A stretch of 64,000 bases of DNA from Liquidambar formosana (GCA_039720395.1 CM077820.1:53689383-53753382), one strand, 5' to 3'; positions 37,873 to 49,471 are shown, counted from the first letter of the stretch. Notes: a model not told the origin generated them from the sequence alone. Made by a program: numbers and translations.

Positions 37873-38218
37873 ATGGCTCCTATGTGCAGCTCTTACTGCC
37901 TAGTACTTTTAATGTTGTTGCTTTCTGGGAATTTGATCAGCTTGGGTGACTCTAGCCCTATGTGCAAGCAGACATATCCAGCAAATGCAAAACCAATATA
38001 CAAAGAAGATGTGGACTTGCTGCAATTTGCTTTGAATCTTGAGCACTTAGAAGCAGATTTTTTCTTGTGGGGCGCACTTGGATATGGCCTCGATACGGTG
38101 GCGCCGCAGTTGGTCATGGGAGGTCCTCCTCCGATTGGAGCTAAGAAAGCTAATCTCGATTATCTCACCCGTAGCATTATCACAGAGTTTGGATATGAAG
38201 AAGTCGGTCATCTCAGGT

Positions 38219-38260
<42 letters not shown>

Positions 38261-40645
38261 TGCATGGACATGTCCAAATAAATGAATAATGCATGTGATT
38301 AGTATTTTTCTTTTACCATACTTTTACCTTTTTCCTTCATGTACGTATCTAAAATATCTTGCAAAAATAGAATTATGCCCCAAAAATTCACCGCATAGGC
38401 TTTCAATCAATCAATCAAAATCAAAGTATATCCAAAAAAAAAAAAAAAAAAACCAATACCCTAACCACTGTCTAACTCAATTTAACACAAATTTTCTTAT
38501 CCAGAAGTGCCTTTATCACTTATTTTGTGTTCCGATGGCAAATTTGTCCCAGTAGCTAATTACCATCTTGCCCTTCTAATTAGCCAGAGAAAATCACATT
38601 TTAATTCAAAAATTTTGTCATTCAAATAGAGTTGGATAGGTGTTAGTGTTCTATTTCCTTTTTTTTTTGTTCTTTTTAAAAAAAATATAAAATGAAAAAG
38701 TTTCAAACATCAGAGAACTAACCAGTATCTTAACGAGGTTGGCATGATAAAAAACCATTCCCCTAATTTTTTAGATATATTTCTTTTTCGTTTTATGAGT
38801 ATTTTAGATATTTACCTGTTTTGGTTCCAACATTGCAACCTACCTCAAAAGAAAGGTCCTCCTAAACCCACCTTTTGTTTTATTTTAAAAAGTAGTTTAA
38901 ACCTTACAAGAAGGGTAGAGATACCATGGGGGCTATATATCAAGCCGACAATGGTTTACATGTAACTAATAATTAATTGAGGATTAAAATAATAATACTA
39001 GTTTTAATCATGTTTCAGGATTATCAAATCGACGGTTGGTGGGATCCCAAGGCCTCTGATGGATCTAAGTGCTACCAACTTTGCGAAAATTTTTGACGAA
39101 GCATTTGGATATGCCCTTGTCCCTCCCTTCGACCCTTACCGTGACAGCCTCAGTTACATGTTAGCCTCTTATGTGATCCCCTACATGGGACTTGTAGGCT
39201 ATGTTGGTGCAAATCCGTTGCTCAATGGCTATCAGACAAAGAGGGTATAAGGCCACATTTTACATCATTTTATCAGTCTCTGCTTTAATTCCTCATAACA
39301 TTTTTTACATAGTCAACATCATCATATCCTTTTAAAGATTGATAAATAATCGGAAAAGTAATATTATATTATCCAAATAATTTACCCAAATCTTATTTAT
39401 TACTCAAATGACCTGGCAATCGGATTGATCGATTAAAATTTTATTTAAAAAAAAAAAAAACTAATTTCAATATATACTGACGTGATAGTTGCCACGTCAG
39501 TTGGATAAGTAAATTTCAATACTTCAACATTTTCGTTAATCAAGAAATACTAGAAAGAAGTAAGGCCCGATAGTGGATAAGTTCATCCAATCCTTTTACT
39601 GGATAACGTGGCAATTAGGGATGGAGACAGACAGGTTAGGGATAAGATAGTCCCATCCCGACGCTGCCCTAATCGATGATAAGAAAACCTAGCCCAAACT
39701 CAAAATGGGTTTTATTATTTCATCCCAAACCGCACCTAACCCAATTATACATATCCCAACTGTGCCCCAACTCCCAACGGGGCATGACGAGACCCATAAC
39801 TCAATCAATTGACCCAATCATGTGTGCATGTATTTAGAAGATCAGAGTGTGTGTATATAACAAATTATCTCTATACAAAAATGATTCATATTAAGTTTTT
39901 CCCAAACCCTAACCCATACCCAAAACCCAGTTCAGGCTTTAAACCCCTAAGCTGACACCGACCCGATTCCCATTATCCTATTCCGAAACCCACGACAATA
40001 GGCATGGCGAGATAGGACACATTACCAACTAATTATCCGACCCTCACCCACTATGACTCCCAGTAACATATTAGCAATAGCAAATAAACATTAATATAAA
40101 AATTAAGTCCCTTTCTATTTTAAGTTTTTTTTTTTATAAAAAAAATGATTGTGAAATTCACAGAAAATAAATTTTTCTCATATTTTTATTTATCAACAAA
40201 CTAAAGGCAAAACACCCAGATTTTGCTCATACCACATTTTTTTTTGTGTGCGCGCGCCCATGTGTAGCTCTTAGCAGGACTATTAGGAGTTGAATCTGGT
40301 CAAGATGCTGTTATTCGAATGTATCTCTATGAACGAGCTGAAGAAGTGGTGCACCCATACAAACACACAGTCGCGGAGTTTACTACACGCATCTCAGAGC
40401 TAAGGAATCGATTGGCGATGTGCGGTATCAAAGACGAAGGCATCATAGTCCCGCCGGAGCTAGGGGCGGAGAACCGAACCACCACCAATGTTTTGTCATC
40501 GAATTTTGATTCCATCTCTTATAAACGAACTCCCGGTGAGATATTGAGGGTCGTATATGGCAGTGGTGACGAGCATGTTCCCGGTGGATTTTACCCAAAG
40601 GGAGCAAATGGAAAGATTGCCAGAGATTTTCTTGAAAAGCCTTGA
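37873..40645 (+). CDS. desiccation-related protein PCC13-62-like (ferritin-like domain)
   Basis: Exons 37873-38216, 39019-39244 and 40268-40645 join in phase to 315 aa, close to the usual length of about 310 aa for PCC13-62 relatives. The N-terminus has a hydrophobic signal peptide (LVLLMLLLSGNLISLG), so secretion or wall/apoplast location is likely. The Ferritin_2-like domain begins at KEDVDLLQFALNLEHLEADF and includes ITEFGYEEVGHLR and FDPYRDSLSYML. It ends KGANGKIARDFLEKP. The family accumulates in drying tissue; its biochemical activity is not established. Intron 2 (39245-40267) is enlarged by a hAT-like insert that the duplicate lacks. The promoter has a G-box and TATA box. Confidence 0.93.
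38222..38258. repeat. (CT)n microsatellite in intron 1
   Basis: About 18 TC units start 6 bp inside the donor of intron 1. The duplicate has only a short CT/CA patch there. Confidence 0.85.
39600..40075. mobile_element. hAT-like insert in intron 2 of desiccation gene 1
   Basis: Dense in CCCAAACC/CCCATCCC words, starting near 'ttagggatggagacagacag' and ending near 'ccgaccctcacccactatga'. Such ACCC/GGGT-rich termini are common in small plant hAT elements. Absent from the paralogous intron at 44015-44335. Ends are approximate and no target duplication was identified. Confidence 0.4.
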
Positions 40646-41190
40646 TCTTGAATTTTTCTTTTTCCTATGGTACCTATAGTTTGTATTGTTATAATTAATA
40701 AGGCCATGTTTGGTCGTCTTGTATGAATTGAAGTGATGGACTACTTTATAAAGGAGGAAATTTAAGATGGTGGCAATCTCAAATTGGATTAAAATTTTAA
40801 ATAAAAATAATAGAGGGCATTTCATGAATTTCCAAAAGTTGATCTTATAGCACCAATTAATCTAGTTATATTAATGATTCCAACTCTTTAAATGGTTCCA
40901 TTTCAAAAAGATGAATTTATATTTTTCACCATAATTTATAATAAATCCATTCTGAATTAAACAATAGTGGGTCGTCATTAGCGCACACATAGTTTGAAAA
41001 TATATGTATATACATTAGGAAAAAAAAAAAAAGAGGGAAACTCCTGATCGTGCTACACTACTTGGGAGCAATGAGCACAATAATTCTGAAATTGAAAGCA
41101 AGCCTCTAATTGTTTTTTTTTTTTTTTTTTTTTTTTTTCCCCTATTTTTGAGTACCAAGCAAGTAATGCGTACTCACCTTTTTTGGTATG
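40646..41190. other. 3' flank of desiccation gene 1
   Basis: Probable 3'UTR to about 40720 ('gttataattaataaggccat'), then AT-rich spacer with a T28 tract (41114-41138). The UTR block is found twice behind the duplicate gene. Confidence 0.45.
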
Positions 41191-41702
41191 GGAATATAAA
41201 GAAAGCCGCTGCTGTCCCATCTTGAAGAAAATGAGTGCTATATAAAGCTCAATAGTAATCTTGCGAAGTCGAACCCTAATTCGGTTTCTAGTTTAGTTGG
41301 CTCATCTTCACTTACCCACTACTTTCTCATCAGGGCCGGCTCGATCGACCTTTAGGAGACACGAGGAAGCGCCTGCCTATAGCCCCACTCAAAAAAAAGG
41401 GCCCATTTTTTAATATATAGTAACATTCTGCATGTACATTCTAGAGAAAAACGGGTGAAATTGACAAAAATATTCTAGGGACCAAGGAGTGATTGTTTTA
41501 TTGTAGGGAATAGGGAGTGAGTTAATAGCAGCCTTTTTCTTTCTGATGAATGACTCAAGTAGAAGTGATAGTTTTAAGATATGACTCAAATTATATTATT
41601 TGCCTCTCCAAATGATCCTGTCGGAACAAATGTCTCTCACACATGAGGATTTGTCTCATTTTTTGTCTGCTCTAAGTGCACCAAAAGCAAGTGAGATTGT
41701 AT

Positions 41703-41703
<1 letters not shown>

Positions 41704-41758
<55 letters not shown>
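41704..41758. repeat. A55 homopolymer
   Basis: Uninterrupted run of about 55 A, the longest in the window. After it 'gtccccacgt.gcaa.gcat' occurs twice (41797 and 41883), a short direct repeat. Length may be affected by sequencing or assembly. Confidence 0.9.
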
Positions 41759-41759
<1 letters not shown>

Positions 41760-42504
41760 ACTGAAAAGAGTTAAAAGAGGGGCTTTTGTTCCACAGTCCC
41801 CACGTCGCAATGCATGTGGCTTTTAGATCTTCCCAAGGGATGATCGTTGAAAATAGTTAGAAGGGACTTGATTTGTTCCTCAGTCCCCACGTTGCAACGC
41901 ATGCGGCTTTTATTCTTCCCAAGGGTTTCTCATGATCTCCTCCATCTATCTATCTCTTTCTTATCTTTTTTTTTTCTTTTTTTTCCCTTCATGTTCTCCT
42001 ACTCCTCACTCCTCCTCACACACTTAAAAAATACTGAATAGAGACCGGAGGCAAAAAAATAAATAAATAAAAAACCTCTAAAATACAATGAGACTCACAA
42101 ATAAGAATGAAGAATTTCGGAGATTCGGGGGTCTAACCCAAGTCTGATTCATTTCAAATTTTAAGGTGTATTCTAATAGCCCAATCTAGAATTGTACGTT
42201 TTCAAGTCGTTCATTGGTCATCCAGAAAGTGTATTAATTTCAAAGAAATTGCTCCAACCACTTTGATAAGTGCGATCTTGTTGTAATCCTTGAATTTTAC
42301 ACTCTCAAATCTAGTTGAATGGTTTTTTGCATAAATTTGGTATTTTTGTAATTAAAAAGCAAGAAGAATTAATTTTAAACAAAACTAGTTGAATGGTATC
42401 TTGACTAGGGACGCGGCATGTTCTACACTTGTCACATGCATATCTGTTTATATGTCATAATTTTTTTCATTTAAAAAAAAAAAAAAAAAAAAACCCCATA
42501 CATA

Positions 42505-42668
42505 GGAGTTTTGTTATTTGACTCATCTTATTAACCTATATTGATGACTCATGTACTAATAAGGTAAGAGTCTCACACCCATATGGGACTCATACCTTAT
42601 TAATGTGACTTACACCCTACTCGTACATGAATGATACTATATGGATCAATAAGATGGATTAATGAGTA
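42505..42668. mobile_element. MITE in desiccation-gene promoter, unit 2 (uninterrupted)
   Basis: The left arm 'gactcatcttattaacctat' and right arm 'ggatcaataagatggattaa' are inverted around a short centre. A counterpart lies at the same place in unit 1, so it inserted before the duplication. Confidence 0.6.
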
Positions 42669-42739
42669 TTTTTCTTCTATGTCGGCATTTGATTAAATTT
42701 TGCATATATATACGTGCATTATACCATTGTTGTACAAGG

Positions 42740-42745
42740 CACGTG
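42740..42745. promoter_or_regulatory. G-box/ABRE core upstream of desiccation gene 2
   Basis: CACGTG in AAGGCACGTGTTTAAGCTGT, aligned with the site in unit 1 although the surroundings have diverged. A TATATATA stretch lies at 42878-42886. Confidence 0.55.
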
Positions 42746-42986
42746 TTTAAGCTGTCGGACCATTTTTGTCATAATGTGGCGAAGAGAAAATGTGTTCAAC
42801 CTCTCGCAAAGACGACCTTGGAACTCAGGCCAACGGCACTACAAAAGACTTCTACAGGAATTCTCTCCACAAATTTCTATATATATGTTGCCTCAGACTA
42901 GCATAACTTGCATCCCATAACTCTCTCGCTCTGTCTCTCTCTCTCTCTCTCTGTCTCACACACACACACATACACAAACAAACACA

Positions 42987-44730
42987 ATGGCTGCGATATG
43001 CAGCTCTTCCTGCCTAGTACTTTTAATGCTCCTGCTTGCCGGCAATTTGATTAGCTTCGGTGACTCTAACCCTACGTGCAAGCAGGCATATCCAGCAAAT
43101 GCAAAACCAATATATAAAGAAGATGTGGACTTACTGCAATTTGCTCAGAATCTTGAGCACTTGGAAGGGGATTTTTTTCTTGTGGAGTGCACTTGGATAT
43201 GGCCTTGATAAGGTGGCGCCGGAGTTAGCCACGGGAGATCCACCTCCTATTGGAGCTAAGAAAGCTAATCTTGATTATTTCACACGAAGCATTATCACAG
43301 AGTTTGGATATGAAGAAGTTGGTCATCTCAGGTTCATATCCCTCTCACTCACACACACATGCAAGAACATGTCCAAATAATACATGTGACTTGTCCAATT
43401 AAGATACGGAGTATACTTGAACATTGTTTGGGTTTGGATGATAAGAAAATTATTCCATTGATTTTTTTTGGAGATGATTCTTTTTTCTTTTATGAGTATT
43501 TTAGATATTTGCCTGTTTTGGGTGCCAATGACCTTGCGACCTACCTCATAAGATAAGTCGTCGTTACTAATCCTATCAACCTTTTTGTTTTATTTCAAAA
43601 AGTGCGTTAAATCTTACAAGAAGGGTTAAGATACCATCATGGCAGTTAGGCCCATGATGGTATACATGATACTAATTGAGGAATTGGCTTATCACCCCAA
43701 AAAAAAAAAAAAAAAAAAAAAAAAAGAAGGGGGGGGGGGTTACTAACTGGGGCATTGAAACATAATGCTTGTTTTAATCATGTTTCAGGGTTCTCAAATC
43801 GACAGTTGATGGGATCCCAAGGCCTCTGATGGATCTAAGTGCTACCAACTTTGCGAAAATATTTGATGAAGCATTCGGATATGCCCTTGTCCCTCCCTTC
43901 GACCCCTATCGTGACAGCCTCAGTTACATGTTAGCCTCTTGTGTGATCCCCTACATGGGACTTGTAGGCTATGTTGGTGCAAATCCGTTACTCAATGGCT
44001 ATCGGGCAAAGAGGGTATATCAAATTCAAAATCAATAGTAGAAAAATCAAGTTCATTTTCTTTCTTTCTTTTTTTTGGGATAAATAGTTCTTTTTTATGT
44101 TAAGTTGAAAGAATGATTGTAAAATTCACACCAGCCAATAGATAAATATATTTGAAATAAATAGTAATAAACTAAAGGCAAAACACCTATATTTCTATTT
44201 ATTTATTTTATTACATTGAAGTGGAACTGACCCTTAAACCTATAACTATCCAAACACCCACCCACCCTTAGTACCACCATGAGGCTATTAGTGCCAGTGG
44301 TCAAAACACTGATACATTTATGTGTCTGTCTGTCGGTCTTAGCAGGACTATTAGGAGTCGAAGCTGGCCAGGATACAGTTATTCGAATGTATCTCTATGA
44401 ACGAGCTAAAGAAGCAGTTCGCCCATACAAACACACTGTCGCTGAGTTTACCATGCGCATCTCAGAGCTAAGGAATCAACTGGCGATGTGCGGTATCAAA
44501 GACGAAGGTGTCATAGTCCCGCCGGAGCTAGGGGCGGAGAACCGAACCACCACCAATGTGTTGTCATCGAATTTTAATTCCATCTCTTACAGAAGAACTC
44601 CTGGTGAGATGTTGAGGGTCGTATATGGCAGTGGCGATGAGCATGTTGCTGGCGGATTTTACCCCAAAGGAGCAAATGGAAAGATTGCCAGAGATTTTCT
44701 TGAAAAGCCTCAGGGTGTTAGGGATCTTGG
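42987..44730 (+). pseudogene. desiccation-related PCC13-62-like pseudogene (tandem copy)
   Basis: Exon equivalents 42987-43331, 43789-44014 and 44336 onward closely match gene 1. The first exon is 345 nt against 344. A run of seven T (gene 1 has six) after ..LEHLEGD shifts the frame and gives a stop at 43206-43208. The acceptor before exon 3 reads CG instead of AG at 44334-44335, next to a SINE-like insert, and no other AG nearby keeps phase. The original stop context is changed, so the last frame would run about 20 codons longer. Exon 2 remains open and well conserved, so decay looks recent. A homopolymer sequencing error could explain the T7 but not the acceptor. Confidence 0.85.
44195..44305 (-). 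mobile_element. SINE-like insert at exon 3 boundary of desiccation pseudogene
   Basis: The segment 'acattgaagtggaactgacc' to 'cccttagtaccaccatgagg' recurs at about 57262-57352 in a RAD9 intron ('acattggagatgaatcaacc' to 'ccaggtaccacaactaggcc'). Both are preceded by a T-rich stretch, as expected for an A-tailed element in minus orientation. It is missing at the equivalent place in gene 1. Confidence 0.6.
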
Positions 44731-44935
44731 ATGTTTTTTTTTTTCCTTCCAGTGGTTCTTGTGTTTTGTGTTGTTATAATTAATGAGGGCTTGTTCGATC
44801 ATCTGGAAATATTGCCAGAGATTTTCTTGTAAACCTTACGCTAATTCAAACAAATTCTACCTAGAAATTTCTTATCTAAACAAAGCATTAGGGAGTTTGG
44901 GATCTTGAATATATCTTTTTTCTTTTTCTTTCTTT

Positions 44936-44998
44936 TTTCTTCTTCTTCTTCTTCTTCTTCTTTCTTTCATTTTTTTTTTTTTTTTTTTTTTTTTTTGT
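44936..44998. repeat. (TTC)n and poly-T tract
   Basis: About eight TTC triplets followed by about 28 T. The complement is another purine-only A/GAA tract like that at 5760. Confidence 0.85.
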
Positions 44999-45070
44999 CA
45001 ATGTTACTTGTGGTTTGTATTGTTATAATTAATAAGTGCACGTTTGGTAGTCTCTTATGAATTTAAGTGA

Positions 45071-45820
45071 TTGGTTACGTTTTACTATAAGCAATGCTAT
45101 GGATTCTTAAATTTCCGTTCATAATATCTTTTCTAATAATGTGACAGCAATCATATCAACACAATTTTTTTCGTATCCTCTAAATGTTTATCATGTCAAA
45201 AGTCATATCATTGAAAAATATATATATTAGGGATAGAAATTTAGGGATCCATAGCATTTTCTTTTGTGAACAAATGCTTCTTTATAAATAAAGATTTTCA
45301 AAATGATGGACGGCACAAAAATAAATTAAAATTTAAAAAATATAATAAATGAATAAAAAGAGTCATTTTATTAAGGATAATACTTGACTCCTCACAGAGT
45401 GAAAGAAAACACACATGCATCAATGCAAAGTCAAAACCAAAACTTTTACAAACCTCACACTCTTATTGAAATAGAACATATCATTAAACCCAAAAGCATT
45501 TAACGGCATAAAAAATAATTTGGGAATTATTGAAATATAAAATAAATTCGAGGTCCAATTTTTTGATAAACAAAAAACAGTAAATTAAGAAAATTTAGGA
45601 ATAATTCGATATTTTGATTACTTCGCTAATTACTATGGTAGTGACCCTCTTTCTATCGCTTGGCCTTTGTTGACGGGGGAATGCTAGTTGGCTAATTATT
45701 ATGATAGGATAAGAGTTATTTCAATTTTTATTATTTAACCATATCAATGGATCGACAACTTTACCCTTTTATATTCTCTTTATAGTGGCGCAAAGTGTGG
45801 GGCTAACTGTCATTTCCCCC
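45071..45820. other. spacer before the PPR gene
   Basis: Contains a terminal fragment of the hAT-like MITE family ('ggataatacttgactcctca' near 45375) and a repeat (about 45410-45500) related to the insert at 37355-37480. No exon was recognised. A TATATT stretch near 45769 could serve the PPR gene. Confidence 0.4.
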
Positions 45821-47572
45821 ATGCCTTACCTCCCTCCTGCCTCCTCTATCCGGCGTCACCTAACGACCGTTGCACCCCAATTCATATTCAAAAATCCAAA
45901 CCACAACACTCTCTCCATACTTCAATCATGCAAATCAATTCAAGAGCTGGAGAAACTGCACGCTCAACTCATCACCACAGGCCAAATCAAAGACACATAC
46001 ATAGCCACCAAAGTGGTAGAATCCTTTGCAGTTTCGGCACGAAACATCGACTACGCTTATCGGGTATTCGATGGTATCGACCGCCCTGATTCGTATGCGT
46101 GGACCACGATGATTAGAGGCTTTGTTGAGATGAAAAACCCTGAAAAAGCCATTGAATTCTATGGTCTGATGAGCTTGAGAGGTGTTCAAATGAACAGGTT
46201 CACGTTTCTGTTTGTTCTCAAGGCTTATGCTTTGAGACTCGGTTGTATAGAAGGTAGGATTGTTCATGGGAAGGTTGTGAAAGTGGGGTTTTGTTTTGAC
46301 GCGTTTCTGAGCAATGCGCTTATTCATATGTACTCAAAGTGTGGGGATATTGGGGCTGCATACCAAGTCTTTGATGAAATGAATACACATAATGTGGTTA
46401 ATTGGAATACGATGATAATGGGCTATTTTCATTGTGGGGATGCTGACAATGGGCGCAGATTGTTTGACGAAATGCCGCAGAGGAACGTGAATTCATGGAA
46501 TGCGGTCATTGGGGGGTATGTGAAATTGGGTCATCTTGATTTTGCTAGATCTCTGTTTGATGTGATGCCGGAGAGAGATGTAGTTTCGTGGGGGACGATG
46601 ATTTCGGGCTATGTTCAGAATAGGAGGGCTGTGGAAGCTTTGGAACTATTTAAGGAAATGCAGTTTGCTGGGGTTAACCCGGATAGTGTGACCATAACGA
46701 GCGTTCTTTCGGCTTGTGCTCAAATTGGCGCACTTGACATGGGTAGGTGGATTCATGCCTATTTGAATAGAATCAAATTGACGAATGATGTTTTCTTAAA
46801 CACTTCTCTTGTTGACATGTATGCAAAGTGTGGATGCATTGACGTAGCCTTTAAAATATTTAGTAGTATGCCACAAAGGAATTTATGCTCTTGGAATGCT
46901 ATGTTGTCTGGGCTTGCCATTCACGGTCATGGTTCTGCTGCCTTGGAGCTATTCAAACAAATGGAATCTGCCCATGTTCTACCCGACGATGTGACCTTTG
47001 TTGCGGTTTTATCAGCATGTAGTCACATAGGATTGGTTGATGAGGGTCGGAGGCAATTCTGTCGAATGAGCAAGGAGTTTGACATTACACCAAAGATCGA
47101 ACATTATGGCTGTATGGTAGATATACTGGGCCGAGGCGGATTCATAAATGAAGCTAGAGAGCTTATTAGAACCATGCCAATGGAGCCAAATATTGTTATA
47201 TGGGGCGCTTTGCTTAATGCCTGTAAGATACATGGTTACACCAACATAGGTGAGGGAGTGATTGGAGTTCGGGAGCTAGCTTCGGGAGATGGAGGGTGCT
47301 ACATACTTCTGTCAAATATATTTGCAGCTAGAAATCAATGGAATGAAGTTGAGAAAACAAGGAAGACAATGAGAGAAATGGGAGCTGAGAAGAAAAACCC
47401 AGGGTGCAGCTCCATCGAAGTTGATAGTGTGGTACATGAGTTCTTTGTGGAAGACAGGCTACATTCCAATTGGGGAGAGGTGAGTGAGGTTGCAGAGAGG
47501 GTGAGCACTCACTTAGAAGCTGAAGGTTATGTGCCAAATCCAACATTGGTTTTGTACAATATAGATGAGTAG
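45821..47572 (+). CDS. pentatricopeptide repeat protein, PLS class, E subgroup
   Basis: Intronless. The first in-frame ATG is 45821 (583 aa); the frame is open further upstream but has no ATG before a stop. The Arg/Ser/Thr-rich N-terminus (SSIRRHLTTVAPQF) suggests organelle targeting. P, L and S repeats follow, with typical phrases such as DSYAWTTMIRGFVEM, NVVNWNTMIMGYFHCGD, DVVSWGTMISGYVQN, LVDMYAKCGCIDVAFKIF and CMVDILGRGGFINEA. The E-domain (WGALLNACKIHGYTNIGEGV, CYILLSNIFAARNQWNEV) is followed by CSSIEVDSVVHEFFVEDR, and the protein stops at LVLYNIDE with no DYW deaminase. PLS-class proteins bind organelle RNA, mostly in C-to-U editing; a protein without DYW would need a partner deaminase. 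Target RNA unknown. Confidence 0.95.
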   Translation: MPYLPPASSIRRHLTTVAPQFIFKNPNHNTLSILQSCKSIQELEKLHAQLITTGQIKDTYIATKVVESFAVSARNIDYAYRVFDGIDRPDSYAWTTMIRGFVEMKNPEKAIEFYGLMSLRGVQMNRFTFLFVLKAYALRLGCIEGRIVHGKVVKVGFCFDAFLSNALIHMYSKCGDIGAAYQVFDEMNTHNVVNWNTMIMGYFHCGDADNGRRLFDEMPQRNVNSWNAVIGGYVKLGHLDFARSLFDVMPERDVVSWGTMISGYVQNRRAVEALELFKEMQFAGVNPDSVTITSVLSACAQIGALDMGRWIHAYLNRIKLTNDVFLNTSLVDMYAKCGCIDVAFKIFSSMPQRNLCSWNAMLSGLAIHGHGSAALELFKQMESAHVLPDDVTFVAVLSACSHIGLVDEGRRQFCRMSKEFDITPKIEHYGCMVDILGRGGFINEARELIRTMPMEPNIVIWGALLNACKIHGYTNIGEGVIGVRELASGDGGCYILLSNIFAARNQWNEVEKTRKTMREMGAEKKNPGCSSIEVDSVVHEFFVEDRLHSNWGEVSEVAERVSTHLEAEGYVPNPTLVLYNIDE

Positions 47573-48199
47573 CCTGTGCAACACACACAAGGAAGCTTTA
47601 CTATGAGGGGCAGCCATTAGCAATCTGTGGATACTCAAAGAGATAAGAGACGCCGCAATTTTGTTCTTTTAAGTCATTACTACAAGAATCAGATACCAGA
47701 CGATTTTTTGGAGAAGCTAAAAAGTGCCATTTATGACGACTTTGATGTCTGTCTATATGGTTTTCCTTCCTTTTTGTGTTTGTCCATACATGTATTATGT
47801 ATAGATTGTGTTATTGATACAATACACACTTGATCGAAAAAAAAAATGTATTATGTATAGATCTTTCTAAGGAGACTTGAAGAAATTGTCCAGCATGATT
47901 TGTAAGAGACTACAATATCATTGGACGGGGATTGGTCAAGCTCAGCTTCTTTATTTTTTGACTTATTTTCGTCTCTCCAATTCTGAAGATGCTACAATCT
48001 CGTTATGAGACATAGCAAAGCCTGACAACAATGGTGGTGCAAAATATTAACGTCTCAAGGAGTTTTATTGCTTATGGCCTCTTTTTCGCAACAAAGATGT
48101 CTATTTTCAGATTGTTATATCCTCTTTGGTTCAGTTGGGACGTTGCCTGACCATGGAAGCATCCGACTGTCAATTGTATCCTGGTAAAGAGTGACTCTA
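47573..48199. other. PPR 3' flank
   Basis: Probable 3'UTR and spacer. 'atgtattatgtatagat' occurs at about 47789 and 47848, either side of 'gatcgaaaaaaaaaa', a short direct repeat next to an A tract as left by small retroposed insertions. No exon was recognised. Confidence 0.4.
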
Positions 48200-48415
48200 A
48201 GGCCATGTTTGTTTAACTGGAATGAAATAGACAGAATAGAATTACATTCTAATTCATTCCAAATAACATGTTTGGATGAGGTAATTTGAATGAAAATGGA
48301 ATCAAACCAACATGTTTAAAAAGCCATTTCAAATTCATTTTCATTCCAGATTATTTCAAACATAGAATCAGATTTCATTTCCATCTATTCTATTCCAGCT
48401 AAACAAACATGGCCT
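48200..48415. mobile_element. 216-bp palindromic MITE
   Basis: The left end AGGCCATGTTTGTTTAACTG and the right end (reverse strand AGGCCATGTTTGTTTAGCTG) are near-perfect inverted repeats. Much of the interior ('aatgaaatagacagaataga', 'catttccatctattctattc') also pairs. There is no open frame. No clear target duplication is visible, so the superfamily is not assigned. Confidence 0.75.
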
Positions 48416-49471
48416 AGCTCTTTGGAATGTCCCTTGGCTAGTGGAGGCAGTTTTCAGTCCAACAAACAGTGTCTCACACCTATACCACGTCCCCATTTCT
48501 TGGGGTTGCAAACACATAGCATATCACGCCATGAAGGGACGAGAGAGTCGTGGAATGGGAATGCAACCAAAATCAATCGAATGTTACGAGCCAAAATCAA
48601 TAATTTCACGAGCCACTGAGTGGAATTGACTTGGGCAATAATCACAAAATGAACCATTCTTGAAATTCTAAACATTTATCCAATACCATCAATAGGCAAA
48701 AACAGAAGACTAGATCCACCATGCCAATACCAATGAAGCAAGCGATGGTAGCAGCAACTACAAGGTGAGGTCGTAGTTATGATGAAAGGGTTGCACAATA
48801 AATGCGAAGGATGATATCAATGGTATGAACAAAAGAGATCGCTGCGCTAGGAGAATTTATTGGTATGAAAACCTTTTTTCTCAGTAATATATCTCTAACA
48901 AGGGGAAAGAACAAAAAGTCGGTACCAATACAAATTTTTTTTCACTGCCTTCTGCCTCCAAGAGCAAGAGTACTCATGAGTGGCTAGTTAGAGAGAAACC
49001 TCACTATTAATTATTAAACGACACTTTCTCCTACTAAACACCATATGGAGTGAATCTGATGCATCCAAATTTTGATGAAAGCAAATGCCTAACCCTGAGC
49101 AATTTCCACTTCCATTTCGTACTCTCAAACTCAAAGGCAAACCAAATGGTTTTAGGTCGCACCATGGAGACAGCAAATATTTCAACAGACCGAGACTTCC
49201 CAGACTCATAGTGATAGAAAATAAAGAACATTCTGCATGCTCACAAGATGAGGTGCGATAAAATGCTTTTGAAACTAAAGAAAGAAATACAATCCTTGCG
49301 AAATGAAAAGTATTATGGAGTCTAAAATATAATCTCTGCCAATGCTTATAATCAACTTAAACATAGTCCACAGAAACAAAAAACATTTCAATCAAGTTCC
49401 TGCCCCTCACCATCAAACAGACAAGCAGTAAACCATTTATAGAGAGCCAAATCCACCTGAAGTGGAAATCA
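48416..49471. other. gene-free interval downstream of RPS21
   Basis: Unremarkable sequence. The part next to 49471 is probably the RPS21 3'UTR on the minus strand. No exon or structured repeat was recognised. Confidence 0.45.

Larger units (their letters stand above)
36280..41190 (+). repeat. segmental tandem duplication, unit 1
   Basis: Homologous to 41191-45070. The shared left part includes 'aagctcaatagtaatcttgc', 'ccctaat..ggttt' and 'ctacccactt.c.ttctcat' at 36300-36450 and 41205-41335. The shared promoter MITE, promoter and three-exon gene follow in the same order. The two start codons are 5114 bp apart. Unit 1 is longer because of inserts in its promoter MITE and in intron 2. Confidence 0.8.
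41191..45070 (+). repeat. segmental tandem duplication, unit 2
   Basis: Second copy of the unit at 36280-41190, in the same orientation. The desiccation gene in it is decayed. A tail segment including 'attgccagagattttcttg' (44679 and 44811) and 'gttataattaat.ag' (44773 and 45023) is repeated again inside this unit. Confidence 0.8.

Noticed and set aside
45785..45820. N-terminal extension of the PPR protein
   Set aside because: The frame is open upstream but begins with GTG and contains no ATG before a stop, so the first ATG at 45821 was chosen.
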